Below are positions 1 to 7,778 of a DNA stretch of 37,581 nt, in pieces. The translations under genes and the position numbers were made by a program. The DNA is from Xanthobacteraceae bacterium (GTDB lineage Bacteria; Pseudomonadota; Alphaproteobacteria; Rhizobiales; Xanthobacteraceae): positions 1 to 37,581 of the forward strand of contig JANQIP010000059.1 in NCBI GenBank assembly GCA_028282095.1. Direction: 5' to 3'. Position 1 is the first letter of the stretch. Each line of letters opens with the position of its first letter. Under the pieces are notes generated by a model, which saw nothing but the letters and a program-made list of their open reading frames with translations, made no database searches and was not told where the DNA came from.

Positions 1-92
1 TCGCCGCGCATCCAATGCCTCATTCCAAGGGAATCATCCACATGAACGCAATCACACCCCAAACCCATCGCAAAACGACTTTTTCAGCAGCC
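1..92 (-). mobile_element. End of an insertion sequence, with first codons of its transposase
   Basis: On the minus strand the sequence from 92 inward begins GGCTGCTGAAAAAGTCG, which resembles the terminal sequence of insertion sequences common in rhizobia. About 80 nt further in, an ATG at 11-9 is preceded by GAGG at a 6-nt spacing and opens with Met-Arg-Gly-(Asp/Glu), the start I associate with IS5-like transposases (MRGxDxRSG...). Only three full codons are visible. An 8-bp palindrome, TGCTAGCA, lies just outside the presumed end at 93-100 and may be part of the target. The element sits 36 nt past the lptE stop, where holA normally follows. IS family, length and intactness cannot be judged from this window. 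Confidence 0.5.
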
Positions 93-127
93 TGCTAGCA
101 GACTTTGCGGACACGTCTTAAAGCGCT

Positions 128-691
128 TCAGGTCCCGGCGACGAAATAGGAGGCAAGACGCGACTGGATATTGCCGGCGACCACCTTCGCGGCGCGCGTT
201 TCCGCATCGCGCAGGGCGCGCTGGCGCGCGAAGCGCTGCTCCTGGCCGGGAATGTCGTAATAGACGCGTGTTTGGGTCTTGTCGGTAATGACCGTCTTGC
301 CGGTCTCGAGATCGATCAGATTGTAGATCGCGGTGAGCCCGAAATTCTCAACGTCCGGCCGCGCCGTCTGCGTGTCGACAATGACCGAGAGCCGGGTCGA
401 GGTAATGCGGATGCTCAGGCGATGGGTGGGCGGCAGCGGGTTGCCGCCGCTCAAGCGGAACAGCAGGTCATTGCGGAGATCGACGGCGATGCGCGCTTCC
501 GGCGTGCCATTGGGAGCCGGGATCTGGTCGATCTCGACCTGCCCCAGGGCGGATTTGATCGAAGGCCCGCCGTCGAGCGTGCGCTCGCCATAAAGCGGCT
601 GAAAACAGGCCGCCACCAGCAAGGCCGCGCTCAAAGCCGCAGCCAGCCGGACAATGCGGGTCAGAAGGACGCCTTGATCACGCGACGACAT
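128..691 (-). CDS. lptE: LPS-assembly lipoprotein LptE
   Basis: LptE is the outer-membrane lipoprotein that plugs the LptD barrel and helps insert lipopolysaccharide. This protein of 187 aa has a long hydrophobic signal peptide with a lipobox LVAAC (lipidated Cys at about 29) followed by FQPLYGER, close to the usual C-x-x-PLYG start of mature LptE. The rest ([19 protein letters not shown], then a terminal RLASYF) also fits the family. I take the ATG at 691, which lies inside the last codons of leuS in another frame and gives a 14-nt overlap. A start at 712 would add seven residues. The overlap implies translational coupling to leuS. The usual next gene, holA, is replaced at this spot by an insertion-sequence end. 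Confidence 0.9.
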   Translation of the reverse strand: MSSRDQGVLLTRIVRLAAALSAALLVAACFQPLYGERTLDGGPSIKSALGQVEIDQIPAPNGTPEARIAVDLRNDLLFRLSGGNPLPPTHRLSIRITSTRLSVIVDTQTARPDVENFGLTAIYNLIDLETGKTVITDKTQTRVYYDIPGQEQRFARQRALRDAETRAAKVVAGNIQSRLASYFVAGT

Positions 692-3314
692 TGACGATCC
701 TGTGCGGAACAACGATGACCTTCGTCGGCAGCTTGCCGTCGAGCGCCCGTTTTACCGCATCGAGGGCAAGAACGGCAGCCTCGACCTCGGCTTTTCCGGC
801 CTGGCGTGGCACGGTGACATCAGCCCGCTTCTTTCCGTTCACCTGCACCGGCAAAGTGATCGTCTCCTCGACAAGCAAAGCGGGGTCCGGCTCCGGCCAT
901 GGCGTGGTTGCGACCAGGCTCGCGTGTCCGAGCGCTTCCCAGCAGGCTTCGGCAAGGTGCGGCATCACCGGCGCGATGAGTTGAACGAGCAGTTCGGCGG
1001 CCTCGAATAACGCGGCACCCGTCTCCGGATCGGGCGACTTGCGGTCGTCCCCGCGCGCGCTCTCGAGCTCGGCCTGCAGGCGGTTCACGAGGTCATAGAC
1101 CTGGGCGATGCCGACGTTGAAGCGCAGCTTTTCGATGTCGGCGCTGTAGGCGGCAAGCGCGCGGTGCGCGATCCGGCGGATTTCAGTCGCCTTCGGCCCG
1201 AGTTTGCCGTGCTGCGCTTGCGCTGCGCGGGGCAAGGCGGCCACTTCCGCCGTAAAGCGCCAGATCCGTTGCACGAACCGGGACGCGCCTTTGACGCCCT
1301 CCTCGGTCCAGATCACGTCGCGCTCGGGCGGCGAGTCGGAGAGCATGAACCAGCGCGCCGTGTCGGCGCCGAAGGCCTCGACAATCTCGTTGGGATCGAC
1401 AGTGTTGCGCTTCGACTTCGACATTTTCTCGACCGGGCCGATCTCGATCGGCTCGCCGGTCGCAATCAGCGTGACGCGGCGCGTCTCGCCATCACTCGTG
1501 ACCTGCACGTCCGACGGCGAAGCGAAGGTCCCGTCCGCTTTGCGGTAGGTCTCGTGCACCACCATGCCCTGCGTGAACAGGCCGGCGAACGGCTCGTCCA
1601 TGCCGATATGGCCGGTCGCCTTCATCGCGCGGGTGAAAAACCGGCTGTAGAGCAGGTGCAGGATCGCATGCTCGATGCCGCCGATATATTGGTCGACCGG
1701 AAGCCAGGAATCGACCGCCGCGCGGTCGGTCGGCGCGTCGGTGATCCAGGGGTCGCTGAAACGCGCGAAATACCAGGACGAATCGACGAACGTGTCCATG
1801 GTGTCGGTCTCGCGCCGCGCCGCGCTGCCGCACTGCGGGCAGACGACATGCTTCCAGGTCGGGTGGTGGTCGAGCGGATTGCCGGGCCGGTCGAAGCTGA
1901 CATCGTCGGGCAGCGTGACCGGGAGATCGCGCACCGGGACCGGAACCGCGCCGCAGTTCGGACAATGGATGATCGGGATCGGACAGCCCCAATAGCGCTG
2001 GCGGGAAATGCCCCAGTCGCGCAAGCGGTATTGCACCTGGCGCTGGCCGACCGGGCGATTGCCGCGCATCTTGGTTTCGAGCCGCCGGGCGACCTCCTCC
2101 TGCGCCTGCGGAATCGTCATGCCGTCGAGGAAGCGCGAATTGATCATCCGCCCCTCGCCGTCATAGGCGATGTCGGTGATGACGAAGGTGCTGGGGTCCT
2201 GCCCTTCCGGGCAGACGACCGGCGTGTTGCCGAGGCCGTATTTGTTGGCGAAATCAAGGTCGCGCTGATCGTGCGCCGGGCAGCCGAAGATCGCGCCGGT
2301 GCCGTAATCCATGAGGATGAAGTTCGCCACATAGACCGGGAGTTTCCAGGTCGGATCAAACGGATGGACGGCGCGAATGCCGGTGTCGAAGCCGAGCTTG
2401 TCCGCTTTGTCGATCGCTTCCTGCGCCGTCCCGGTGCGCCGGCAATCGGAGATGAAACCGGTCAGCGCCGGGTCCTTCTTCGCCGCCGCGGCGGCGAGCG
2501 GGTGATCGGGCGACAGCGCGAGGAACTTGGCGCCGAACAGCGTGTCGTGGCGGGTGGTGAAGACGTCCAGCGAGTCTTCGCCGTTCGGCGTCGTCGCCCG
2601 GTCGAGCGCGAAGCTGAACAGAAGCCCTTCCGAGCGCCCGATCCAGTTGCGCTGCATGATGCGCACCTTCTCCGGCCAGCGGTCGAGCCCATCGATCGCG
2701 GTCAGAAGCTCCTCGGCATAGTCCGTGATCTTGAAGAACCACTGCGTGAGCTCGCGCTGCTCGACGAGCGCCCCCGAACGCCAGCCACGCCCGTCGATCA
2801 CCTGCTCATTGGCGAGCACGGTCATGTCGACCGGGTCCCAGTTGACCTTGGAGAGCCTGCGCTCGACCAGTCCCGCCGCGAGGAAGTCGAGGAACATGCT
2901 CTGCTGGTGCTTGTAATAGGCGGGATCGCAGGTCGCGATCTCGCGGTCCCAGTCGAGCGAGAGCCCCATCAAGCGGAGCTGCGCCTTCATCGCGTCGATA
3001 TTGGCGTAAGTCCATTCGCGCGGATGGACCTTGTTGGCCATCGCGGCGTTCTCGGCCGGCATGCCGAAGGCGTCCCAGCCCATCGGATGCAGCACGTTGA
3101 AGCCCTTTGCCCGCTTGTAGCGTGCCACCACATCGCCCATTGTGTAGTTGCGCACATGGCCGATATGGATGCGCCCCGACGGATAGGGGAACATTTCCAA
3201 CACGTAGTATTTCGGGCGCGGATCGTCGTTGCGGGTCGCGAAAATGCCCCGCTCGTCCCAGATCCGTTGCCAGCGGGCCTCCGCGACACGGGCGTTATAA
3301 CGTTCGATGTTCAT
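678..3314 (-). CDS. leuS: Leucyl-tRNA synthetase
   Basis: This class I aminoacyl-tRNA synthetase charges tRNA-Leu in the cytoplasm. The 878-aa length is normal for bacterial LeuRS. Visible features are the HIGH motif at residues 50-53 within [16 protein letters not shown], a CP1 editing domain ([20 protein letters not shown] and [13 protein letters not shown], the latter with the editing Asp), a zinc-type insertion with paired CPNCG and CPQCG, the KMSKS loop ([13 protein letters not shown], near residue 635), an anticodon-binding domain and the C-terminal domain. The start is the ATG at 3314 (MNIERYN...), where homology begins. The open frame upstream to 3467 is not expected to be coding. It heads an operon with lptE. 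A degenerate BA repeat lies upstream of its start. Confidence 0.97.
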   Translation of the reverse strand: MNIERYNARVAEARWQRIWDERGIFATRNDDPRPKYYVLEMFPYPSGRIHIGHVRNYTMGDVVARYKRAKGFNVLHPMGWDAFGMPAENAAMANKVHPREWTYANIDAMKAQLRLMGLSLDWDREIATCDPAYYKHQQSMFLDFLAAGLVERRLSKVNWDPVDMTVLANEQVIDGRGWRSGALVEQRELTQWFFKITDYAEELLTAIDGLDRWPEKVRIMQRNWIGRSEGLLFSFALDRATTPNGEDSLDVFTTRHDTLFGAKFLALSPDHPLAAAAAKKDPALTGFISDCRRTGTAQEAIDKADKLGFDTGIRAVHPFDPTWKLPVYVANFILMDYGTGAIFGCPAHDQRDLDFANKYGLGNTPVVCPEGQDPSTFVITDIAYDGEGRMINSRFLDGMTIPQAQEEVARRLETKMRGNRPVGQRQVQYRLRDWGISRQRYWGCPIPIIHCPNCGAVPVPVRDLPVTLPDDVSFDRPGNPLDHHPTWKHVVCPQCGSAARRETDTMDTFVDSSWYFARFSDPWITDAPTDRAAVDSWLPVDQYIGGIEHAILHLLYSRFFTRAMKATGHIGMDEPFAGLFTQGMVVHETYRKADGTFASPSDVQVTSDGETRRVTLIATGEPIEIGPVEKMSKSKRNTVDPNEIVEAFGADTARWFMLSDSPPERDVIWTEEGVKGASRFVQRIWRFTAEVAALPRAAQAQHGKLGPKATEIRRIAHRALAAYSADIEKLRFNVGIAQVYDLVNRLQAELESARGDDRKSPDPETGAALFEAAELLVQLIAPVMPHLAEACWEALGHASLVATTPWPEPDPALLVEETITLPVQVNGKKRADVTVPRQAGKAEVEAAVLALDAVKRALDGKLPTKVIVVPHRIVNVVA

Positions 3315-3390
3315 GTGTTTGGCAGTGCGAAAGACCACGCGACTAGGACATGAATAGGGCCATGGGTCAATCCGAGCGAGCCGTTGGACC

Positions 3391-3590
3391 AGGATCCCAA
3401 AGGTCGGCAGAGTTTTCGGATAGAATCGCGCGGCCGAACAAAGAGAAGGTGAGTGCGATTGATTCAACCTGAACCAATCGCGCTCCAGAGCGTGATCCCG
3501 AAAAACTGGCGGACTTTTCGGGCAGGATCATGCGATCGAATAGAGCATGATCCCGAAAAATTGGCAGGCTTTTTGGAAAAGATCATGCAA
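3391..3590 (+). repeat. BA palindromic element followed by two more B hairpins
   Basis: This stretch fills most of the leuS-yggS gap. A degenerate B hairpin at about 3391-3430 is followed by the conserved linker (GGCCGAACAAAGAGAA) and an A hairpin at 3451-3486 with arms GAGTGCGATTG and CAATCGCGCTC. Two further B hairpins follow at 3488-3535 and 3543-3588. B pairs an outer GCRTGATC/GATCATGC and an inner CCGAAAA/TTTTCGG around a short loop. In the copy at 3488 the outer stem is GCGTGATC/GATCATGC, a G-U wobble that keeps pairing. The last copy ends about 40 nt before the yggS start, so it probably lies in that gene's leader or promoter. Confidence 0.85.
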
Positions 3591-3631
3591 TCGAATAAAG
3601 AGGACCGAAGCGCCGGAGAAGCGCCCAGACG

Positions 3632-4354
3632 GTGTCATCGATGCAACCTGAAGCCGGCGATAGAGCACACGCCGAGAGTTCCTCTGCCGAGCGGCTTGCA
3701 GCCGTCGAACGAGAGGTCGCGGCGGCCTGCGCCGAGGCCGGACGGGAACCCTCGACGGTCACTCTCATAGCGGTGGCAAAGACCTTTCCCGCCCAAACGA
3801 TCCGCCCGATTATCGCTGCGCGCCACCGCGTTTTCGGCGAGAGCCGGGTGCAGGAGGCCAAAGCGAAGTGGTCGGCCCTGAAGGCTGCCAATCCCGGCCT
3901 CGAACTGCATATGATCGGACCGCTGCAATCCAACAAGGCACGCGAAGCACTGGCCCTGTTCGACGCCATTCATTCGGTCGACCGGCCCAGCCTGTGCGCG
4001 GCGCTCGGCAAGGAGATCGAGCGGCAGGGGCGGCAGCCGCTCCTGTTTGTCGAGATCAATACCGGGGCGGAGCCGCAGAAGGCGGGCGTGCTTCCGCAGG
4101 ATGCAGATGCTTTCCTGCGTAATTGCGCTGCGACTTATGGACTCACCATTTCCGGACTGATGTGCATCCCGCCATTCGACGAACCGCCGGCTCCGCATTT
4201 CGCCCTGACAGCGAAGATCGCCCGCCGCAACGGGCTCGGCCTGCTCTCCATGGGTATGAGCGGCGATTTCGCACAGGCAATCCGGCTCGGTGCCACCCAT
4301 GTGCGAATCGGCAGCGCGATTTTCGGCGAACGCCCGCCTCATGCGACAAACTAA
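3632..4354 (+). CDS. YggS/PLPBP-family pyridoxal phosphate homeostasis protein
   Basis: This is a PLP-binding protein of the YggS/PROSC family (alanine-racemase N-terminal-type TIM barrel). These proteins have no known turnover and buffer free pyridoxal phosphate, affecting amino-acid metabolism. The PLP lysine is K50 in LIAVAKTFP. Other family blocks are FGESRVQEAKAKW, LHMIGPLQSNK, LFVEINTG, GLMCIPP, LSMGMSGDFAQAI and VRIGSAIFG. The usual FGEN is FGES here. The 240-aa length is typical. The start is a GTG at 3632. An in-frame ATG at 3641 is equally possible and would remove only three residues. The gene stands alone between repeat modules, and its leader contains B hairpins. Confidence 0.9.
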   Translation: MSSMQPEAGDRAHAESSSAERLAAVEREVAAACAEAGREPSTVTLIAVAKTFPAQTIRPIIAARHRVFGESRVQEAKAKWSALKAANPGLELHMIGPLQSNKAREALALFDAIHSVDRPSLCAALGKEIERQGRQPLLFVEINTGAEPQKAGVLPQDADAFLRNCAATYGLTISGLMCIPPFDEPPAPHFALTAKIARRNGLGLLSMGMSGDFAQAIRLGATHVRIGSAIFGERPPHATN

Positions 4355-4364
4355 ACAGAAATGA

Positions 4365-4437
4365 AGCGCGATCGATTCGAACGGAATGGATCGCGCTCTG
4401 AGTTTGGGATAAAATCACACGATAAAACAGAGGGTTG
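4365..4437 (+). repeat. A hairpin with a half B module
   Basis: The A hairpin at 4365-4398 has arms AGCGCGATC and GATCGCGCT around a short AT-rich centre. After it, 4399-4437 reads like the distal half of a degraded B module plus linker (TTTGGGATAAAATCACACGA, then AAAACAGAG). It separates the convergent yggS and L,D-transpeptidase genes and could act as a bidirectional terminator, but there is no clear T-run. Confidence 0.7.
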
Positions 4438-4440
4438 AGA

Positions 4441-4962
4441 TCAGTGAATCCGGATTCGTGTCTTGCGCGAGAGGCGGCGAAGGAGATTGCGCAGGCTAGC
4501 CGGGGTCAAGGCGATACAGCCGGCGGTCGGCGCAAACCCTGGTCTCGCGATATGGATGAACACCGCGCTGCCGCGGCCGGCGATTCGCGGTCTGACGTTA
4601 TGGTCAAGCTCGACCACGATGTCGTAAAGATGGTCGTTACGCCACAGCCGGTCGCCATCTTCGCCAGCGGCGAGTCGAATGTGCCGGTTGTACCGGCGGT
4701 CGGTGGGGTCCTCGCACCAGGCATCGGCCGGCGTGATACGGCGGGTCGGCAGGGCCGTATGCGGCCGCGGCCCACGGTCGGCACGCCACCACACGCGCAC
4801 CGGCCGAAACCTGCCGCGCGGGGTCGCGCCATCGCCCTCGGTCTTGTTCGCCTTGACGCCGGCCCGTCCGAGCGCCACCTGCAAACGCAACGGACCGGCG
4901 AGAAGCCAGCCGCGCTGCGGACTTCCGGCCTTGGCCGCGACCGTAACGAGCGGTAAAGCCAT
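4441..4962 (-). CDS. L,D-transpeptidase (YkuD-fold) family protein
   Basis: Proteins of this family make or modify 3-3 cross-links in peptidoglycan, or attach proteins to it, using a catalytic cysteine. The C-terminal active-site block reads GSAVFIHIARPGFAPTAGC followed by IAL: the His in FIHIA and the Cys in TAGCIAL match the H...(S/T)xGC(I/V)xL pattern. GDGATPRGRF and WRNDHLYDIVVELDHNVRPR are also typical of the short alphaproteobacterial type. I chose the ATG at 4962 (MALPLVTVAAKAG, about 173 aa) because family resemblance starts there. An upstream ATG at 5022 is possible, and neither has a strong ribosome-binding site. No signal peptide is evident from the chosen start, so how it reaches the periplasm is unclear. 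It is divergent from the response regulator. Confidence 0.8.
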   Translation of the reverse strand: MALPLVTVAAKAGSPQRGWLLAGPLRLQVALGRAGVKANKTEGDGATPRGRFRPVRVWWRADRGPRPHTALPTRRITPADAWCEDPTDRRYNRHIRLAAGEDGDRLWRNDHLYDIVVELDHNVRPRIAGRGSAVFIHIARPGFAPTAGCIALTPASLRNLLRRLSRKTRIRIH

Positions 4963-5195
4963 CCGTTGAACGGATAGGGATTGTGTCTTTTTGGTTGTAT
5001 CCCCTCGATAGTGAGCGTTCATACTTGCTCTTCTTGCTCCGAATGATCTACTTCGCGCAAGCGTTTGTTTCGGCACGCCCGCGTCCGGGCCGAACTGTTC
5101 AGGCCGGATTAGATCTTACTCTGATAGTCTCTCAGGGTCGCGTCGGTGCGGCGAGCCTCATCCCATTCGCCGCAATTGCGTGAAGGCCGCAAGTC

Positions 5196-5882
5196 ATGTC
5201 GAATGCCCGTAAGATCCTGATTGTCGACGACGAAACCGAACTGCGCGAAGCGTTGGTCGAGCAATTGTCGTTGCACGATGAGTTCGAGCCCGTCGCGGTG
5301 GACACCGGGGCGAAATGTGTCCAGGTCTCAAGGGCCGGGCAGATCGATCTCGTCATCATGGATGTCGGCCTGCCCGACATCGACGGCCGCGAAGCGGTGC
5401 GCATCATGCGCAAGAACGGGTTCAAGTCGCCGATCATCATGTTGACCGGGCATGATACCGATTCGGACACCATTCTCGGTCTCGAATCGGGGGCCAACGA
5501 CTATGTCCCCAAGCCCTTTCGCTTCGCCGTGCTGCTGGCGCGCATTCGCGCCCAGCTCCGCCAGCATGAAGCGAGCGAGGACGCCGTCTTCACCATCGGT
5601 CCTTATACGTTCCGCCCGAGCTCCAAGCTGCTGATCAGCCCCAAGGGCAACAAGATCAGGCTGACCGAGAAGGAGACTGCGATCCTGCGGTTTCTCTTCC
5701 GCGCCGGTCAGAAGCCGGTATCGCGCGAGGTGCTGCTGCAGGAAGTCTGGGGCTATAATTCCGGCGTGACGACTCACACGCTTGAAACGCATATCTATCG
5801 GCTGCGCCAGAAGATCGAGCGGGATGCCGGCAATCCGGCGATCCTCGTGACCGAGGCGGGCGGTTACAAGCTCGTCCCCTGA
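5196..5882 (+). CDS. OmpR/PhoB-family response regulator
   Basis: This is a two-component response regulator with an N-terminal receiver and a C-terminal winged-helix DNA-binding domain (228 aa). The receiver shows the acidic pair D11-D12 (ILIVDDE), phospho-acceptor D56 (LVIMDVGLPDIDG), T84 (IMLTG) and K106 (YVPKPF). The effector domain (about 130-228) contains LTEKETAILRFL, VSREVLLQEVWGY and THTLETHIYRLRQKIE, the OmpR/PhoB recognition region. GAAGG at 5182-5186 serves the ATG. No histidine kinase is next to it, so the cognate sensor must be elsewhere. The cyclic-nucleotide-binding protein gene starts 15 nt after its stop and is almost certainly co-transcribed. The target genes are unknown. 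Confidence 0.93.
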   Translation: MSNARKILIVDDETELREALVEQLSLHDEFEPVAVDTGAKCVQVSRAGQIDLVIMDVGLPDIDGREAVRIMRKNGFKSPIIMLTGHDTDSDTILGLESGANDYVPKPFRFAVLLARIRAQLRQHEASEDAVFTIGPYTFRPSSKLLISPKGNKIRLTEKETAILRFLFRAGQKPVSREVLLQEVWGYNSGVTTHTLETHIYRLRQKIERDAGNPAILVTEAGGYKLVP

Positions 5883-5897
5883 TCGCGACCGCGCCTG

Positions 5898-6383
5898 ATG
5901 AGCCTTGACGACGACATTGCCTGTCTCAATGCGGTCCCGACTTTCGGCCTGTTAGGGTCGCAGGCGCTCCGCATCCTGGCGATCGGCTGCGAAAGCCGCA
6001 CGGTCCTCGAAGGCGAGGTCCTGTTCAAGGCCGGCCAGCCCGCCGATTGCGGCTATGTCGTGCAGGAGGGTGCGTTCCAACTCCAACCCCCGCCGATCGA
6101 TGGTTCGCCGCAAGGCGATGCCGCTGAAGTCGCGACTGTCGGCGCCGGTGTCCTTCTCGGCGAGCTCGCCCTGATCGTCGAGACGGTGCGGCCGGTGACG
6201 GCGATCGCCGCCGAGCGCTCGATCGTCATGCGCATTCCGCGCCAGCTCTTCCATAAAACGCTGGAAGGCTTCCCTGAAGCGGCGCAGCGCTTGCGCGACC
6301 ATATTGCCGCCCGCGCACGGGAGACCGCCGACGAGATCTCGCAGGTGCGGTCTGCCCTCGATACCGACGCGCCGGAGCAGTAA
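5898..6383 (+). CDS. Stand-alone cyclic-nucleotide-binding (cNMP/Crp sensor) domain protein
   Basis: This 161-aa protein is essentially one Crp/Fnr-type beta-roll sensor domain (residues about 10-145) with no DNA-binding helix-turn-helix. Typical segments are RTVLEGEVLFKAGQPADCGY, VVQEGAF, GVLLGELALIVETVRPVTAIAAE and IVMRIPRQLFHKTLEGFP. The GELALI...RPVTAIA part corresponds to the phosphate-binding cassette of cAMP-binding proteins. A short charged helix follows. It lies 15 nt after the response regulator, which suggests that a second-messenger signal feeds the same pathway, for example by binding a kinase or the regulator. That partner is inference. Ligand binding cannot be read from the sequence. 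The 3' end runs into a four-copy B array. Confidence 0.85.
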   Translation: MSLDDDIACLNAVPTFGLLGSQALRILAIGCESRTVLEGEVLFKAGQPADCGYVVQEGAFQLQPPPIDGSPQGDAAEVATVGAGVLLGELALIVETVRPVTAIAAERSIVMRIPRQLFHKTLEGFPEAAQRLRDHIAARARETADEISQVRSALDTDAPEQ

Positions 6384-6404
6384 GCGGCGGCGACTCGAAG
6401 GCGC

Positions 6405-6684
6405 TGGCTTCTCCTTGAATCGATCGCGCGCGGTTTCTCTTTGTTCGGTCGCATGATCTTGTCCGAAAAGTCTCCAACTTTTCGGGATCATGCTCTGTCT
6501 CTCTTTGTTCGGTCGCATTATCTTGTCCGAAAAGTCTCCAACTTTTCGGGATGATGCTCTGTATCTCTTGTTCGGTCGCATGATCTTGTCCGAAAAGTCT
6601 CCAACTTTTCGGGATCATGCTCATCTCTCTGCTTGGGCGCATGATCTTATCCGAAAAGTCTGCCAGTTTTTCGGGATCATGCTC
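6405..6684 (-). repeat. Tandem array of four B hairpins with a half A module
   Basis: In minus orientation there are four B hairpins at 6451-6495, 6515-6559, 6578-6622 and 6639-6684, with a spacing of 61-64 nt. They are preceded by the inner half of an A module (GAATCGATCGCGCGC, about 6416-6430) and linker copies (CTCTTTGTTCGGTCG). Each unit pairs GCATGATC with GATCATGC and CCGAAAAGT with ACTTTTCGG. The second copy has GCATTATC/GATGATGC, a double change that still pairs through a U-G. The array lies between the cNMP gene and the exonuclease-ligase operon and ends about 40 nt before the latter's start. Several strong hairpins in a row could terminate or attenuate transcription. Confidence 0.9.
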
Positions 6685-6725
6685 CGGGGCTCGCATCGCT
6701 TCATCGTGACGCCTATCTCACGCCC

Positions 6726-7778
6726 ATGCGCCCGGAAGAACTGCTCGCCCCTTCGCCTGTAGGCCTTTATTGCCCTGCCGCCGGCTTTCACATCGATCCG
6801 CTAAGCGCAGTCGACAAGGCGCTGATCACACATGCGCATTCCGATCATGCGCGGGCGGGCCACGGCCATGTGCTGGCCACGCGCGAGACGCTCGATATCA
6901 TGCGGCTTCGGCTCGGCGATGATTTCGCGGGCGCAACGCAACCGGTCGCCTATGGCGAGACGGCGCGGTTGGGCGACGTAACGGTGAGCTTTCACCCTGC
7001 CGGACATGTGCTCGGATCGGCGCAAATCCTCATCGAGGGCCGGGGCCAGCGCATCGTCGCCGCGGGCGATTTCAAGGATCAGGCCGATCCGACCTGCGCA
7101 CCGTTCGTGCCGGTTGCGTGCGATGTGTTCATCAGCGAGGCGACCTTCGCCCTGCCGGTGTTCCGCCATGGCGACCCTGCGGCGGAGATCCAAAAACTCC
7201 TGCGCTCGGCCGCGCTGTTTCCGGAGCGGGCGCATCTCGTCGGCGCCTATGCGCTCGGCAAAGCGCAACGGCTGATCGCGCTTCTGCGCGCTGCCGGCTA
7301 CGACCGGCCGATCTATCTGCACGGCGCGCTCGAATCGATGACGGGCTATTACGCGCAGCGTTTCAATCTCGGCGCCTTGCGTCCCGCGCGTGAAGCCGGC
7401 AAGGCGGAACTCGCCGGCGCCATCGCCCTATGTCCGCCTGCGGCACTGAAAGATCTGTGGGCGCGCCGTTTCCCCGATCCCGTCACCTGTTTCGCGTCAG
7501 GCTGGATGCGGGTACGGGCGCGCGCCCGCCAGCGCGGGGTCGAACTGCCGCTGGTCATCTCCGATCATTGCGACTGGGACGGGCTCACGCGCGTCATTCC
7601 GGCAACGGGAGCAGCCGAAATCTGGGTCACGCATGGGGCCGAGGAGGCGCTGGTGCATTGGTGCGGGACGCAAGGCCTGCGCGCGCGCCCGCTGCATCTC
7701 GTCGGATATGGCGAGGAGGAGGACGGTCCCGTTCCGGATACCGGCGACTCGGTGCAAGCAAAGAACGGTTCGGCATGA
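6726..7778 (+). CDS. DNA-ligase-associated exonuclease (metallo-beta-lactamase/beta-CASP fold)
   Basis: This 350-aa protein belongs to the ligase-associated putative exonuclease family (related to mRNA 3'-end processing nucleases; TIGR04122 as I recall it). The metal site shows as THAHSDH (residues 35-41), with further ligands in GHVLGSAQ and AAGDF, then ISEATF and the beta-CASP part (GAYALGKAQRLIALLRAAGY, SDHCDWDGL, WVTHG). In related bacteria it works with an ATP-dependent ligase, an Lhr-type helicase and a metallophosphoesterase in a DNA-repair set. Its stop overlaps the ligase start as ATGA, so the two are translationally coupled. The ATG at 6726 has no strong ribosome-binding site, and the leader follows a four-copy hairpin array. 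Confidence 0.9.
   Translation: MRPEELLAPSPVGLYCPAAGFHIDPLSAVDKALITHAHSDHARAGHGHVLATRETLDIMRLRLGDDFAGATQPVAYGETARLGDVTVSFHPAGHVLGSAQILIEGRGQRIVAAGDFKDQADPTCAPFVPVACDVFISEATFALPVFRHGDPAAEIQKLLRSAALFPERAHLVGAYALGKAQRLIALLRAAGYDRPIYLHGALESMTGYYAQRFNLGALRPAREAGKAELAGAIALCPPAALKDLWARRFPDPVTCFASGWMRVRARARQRGVELPLVISDHCDWDGLTRVIPATGAAEIWVTHGAEEALVHWCGTQGLRARPLHLVGYGEEEDGPVPDTGDSVQAKNGSA

Noticed and set aside
1164..3353. Long plus-strand open frame antisense to leuS
   Set aside because: It mirrors leuS codon structure in high-GC DNA, is Arg/Asp/Ala-rich and resembles no family, while the minus strand clearly encodes LeuRS.
6451..6684. Regular 61-64 nt spacing suggesting a CRISPR array
   Set aside because: The spacer parts are themselves conserved, the units are large hairpins found singly elsewhere, and there are no cas genes.
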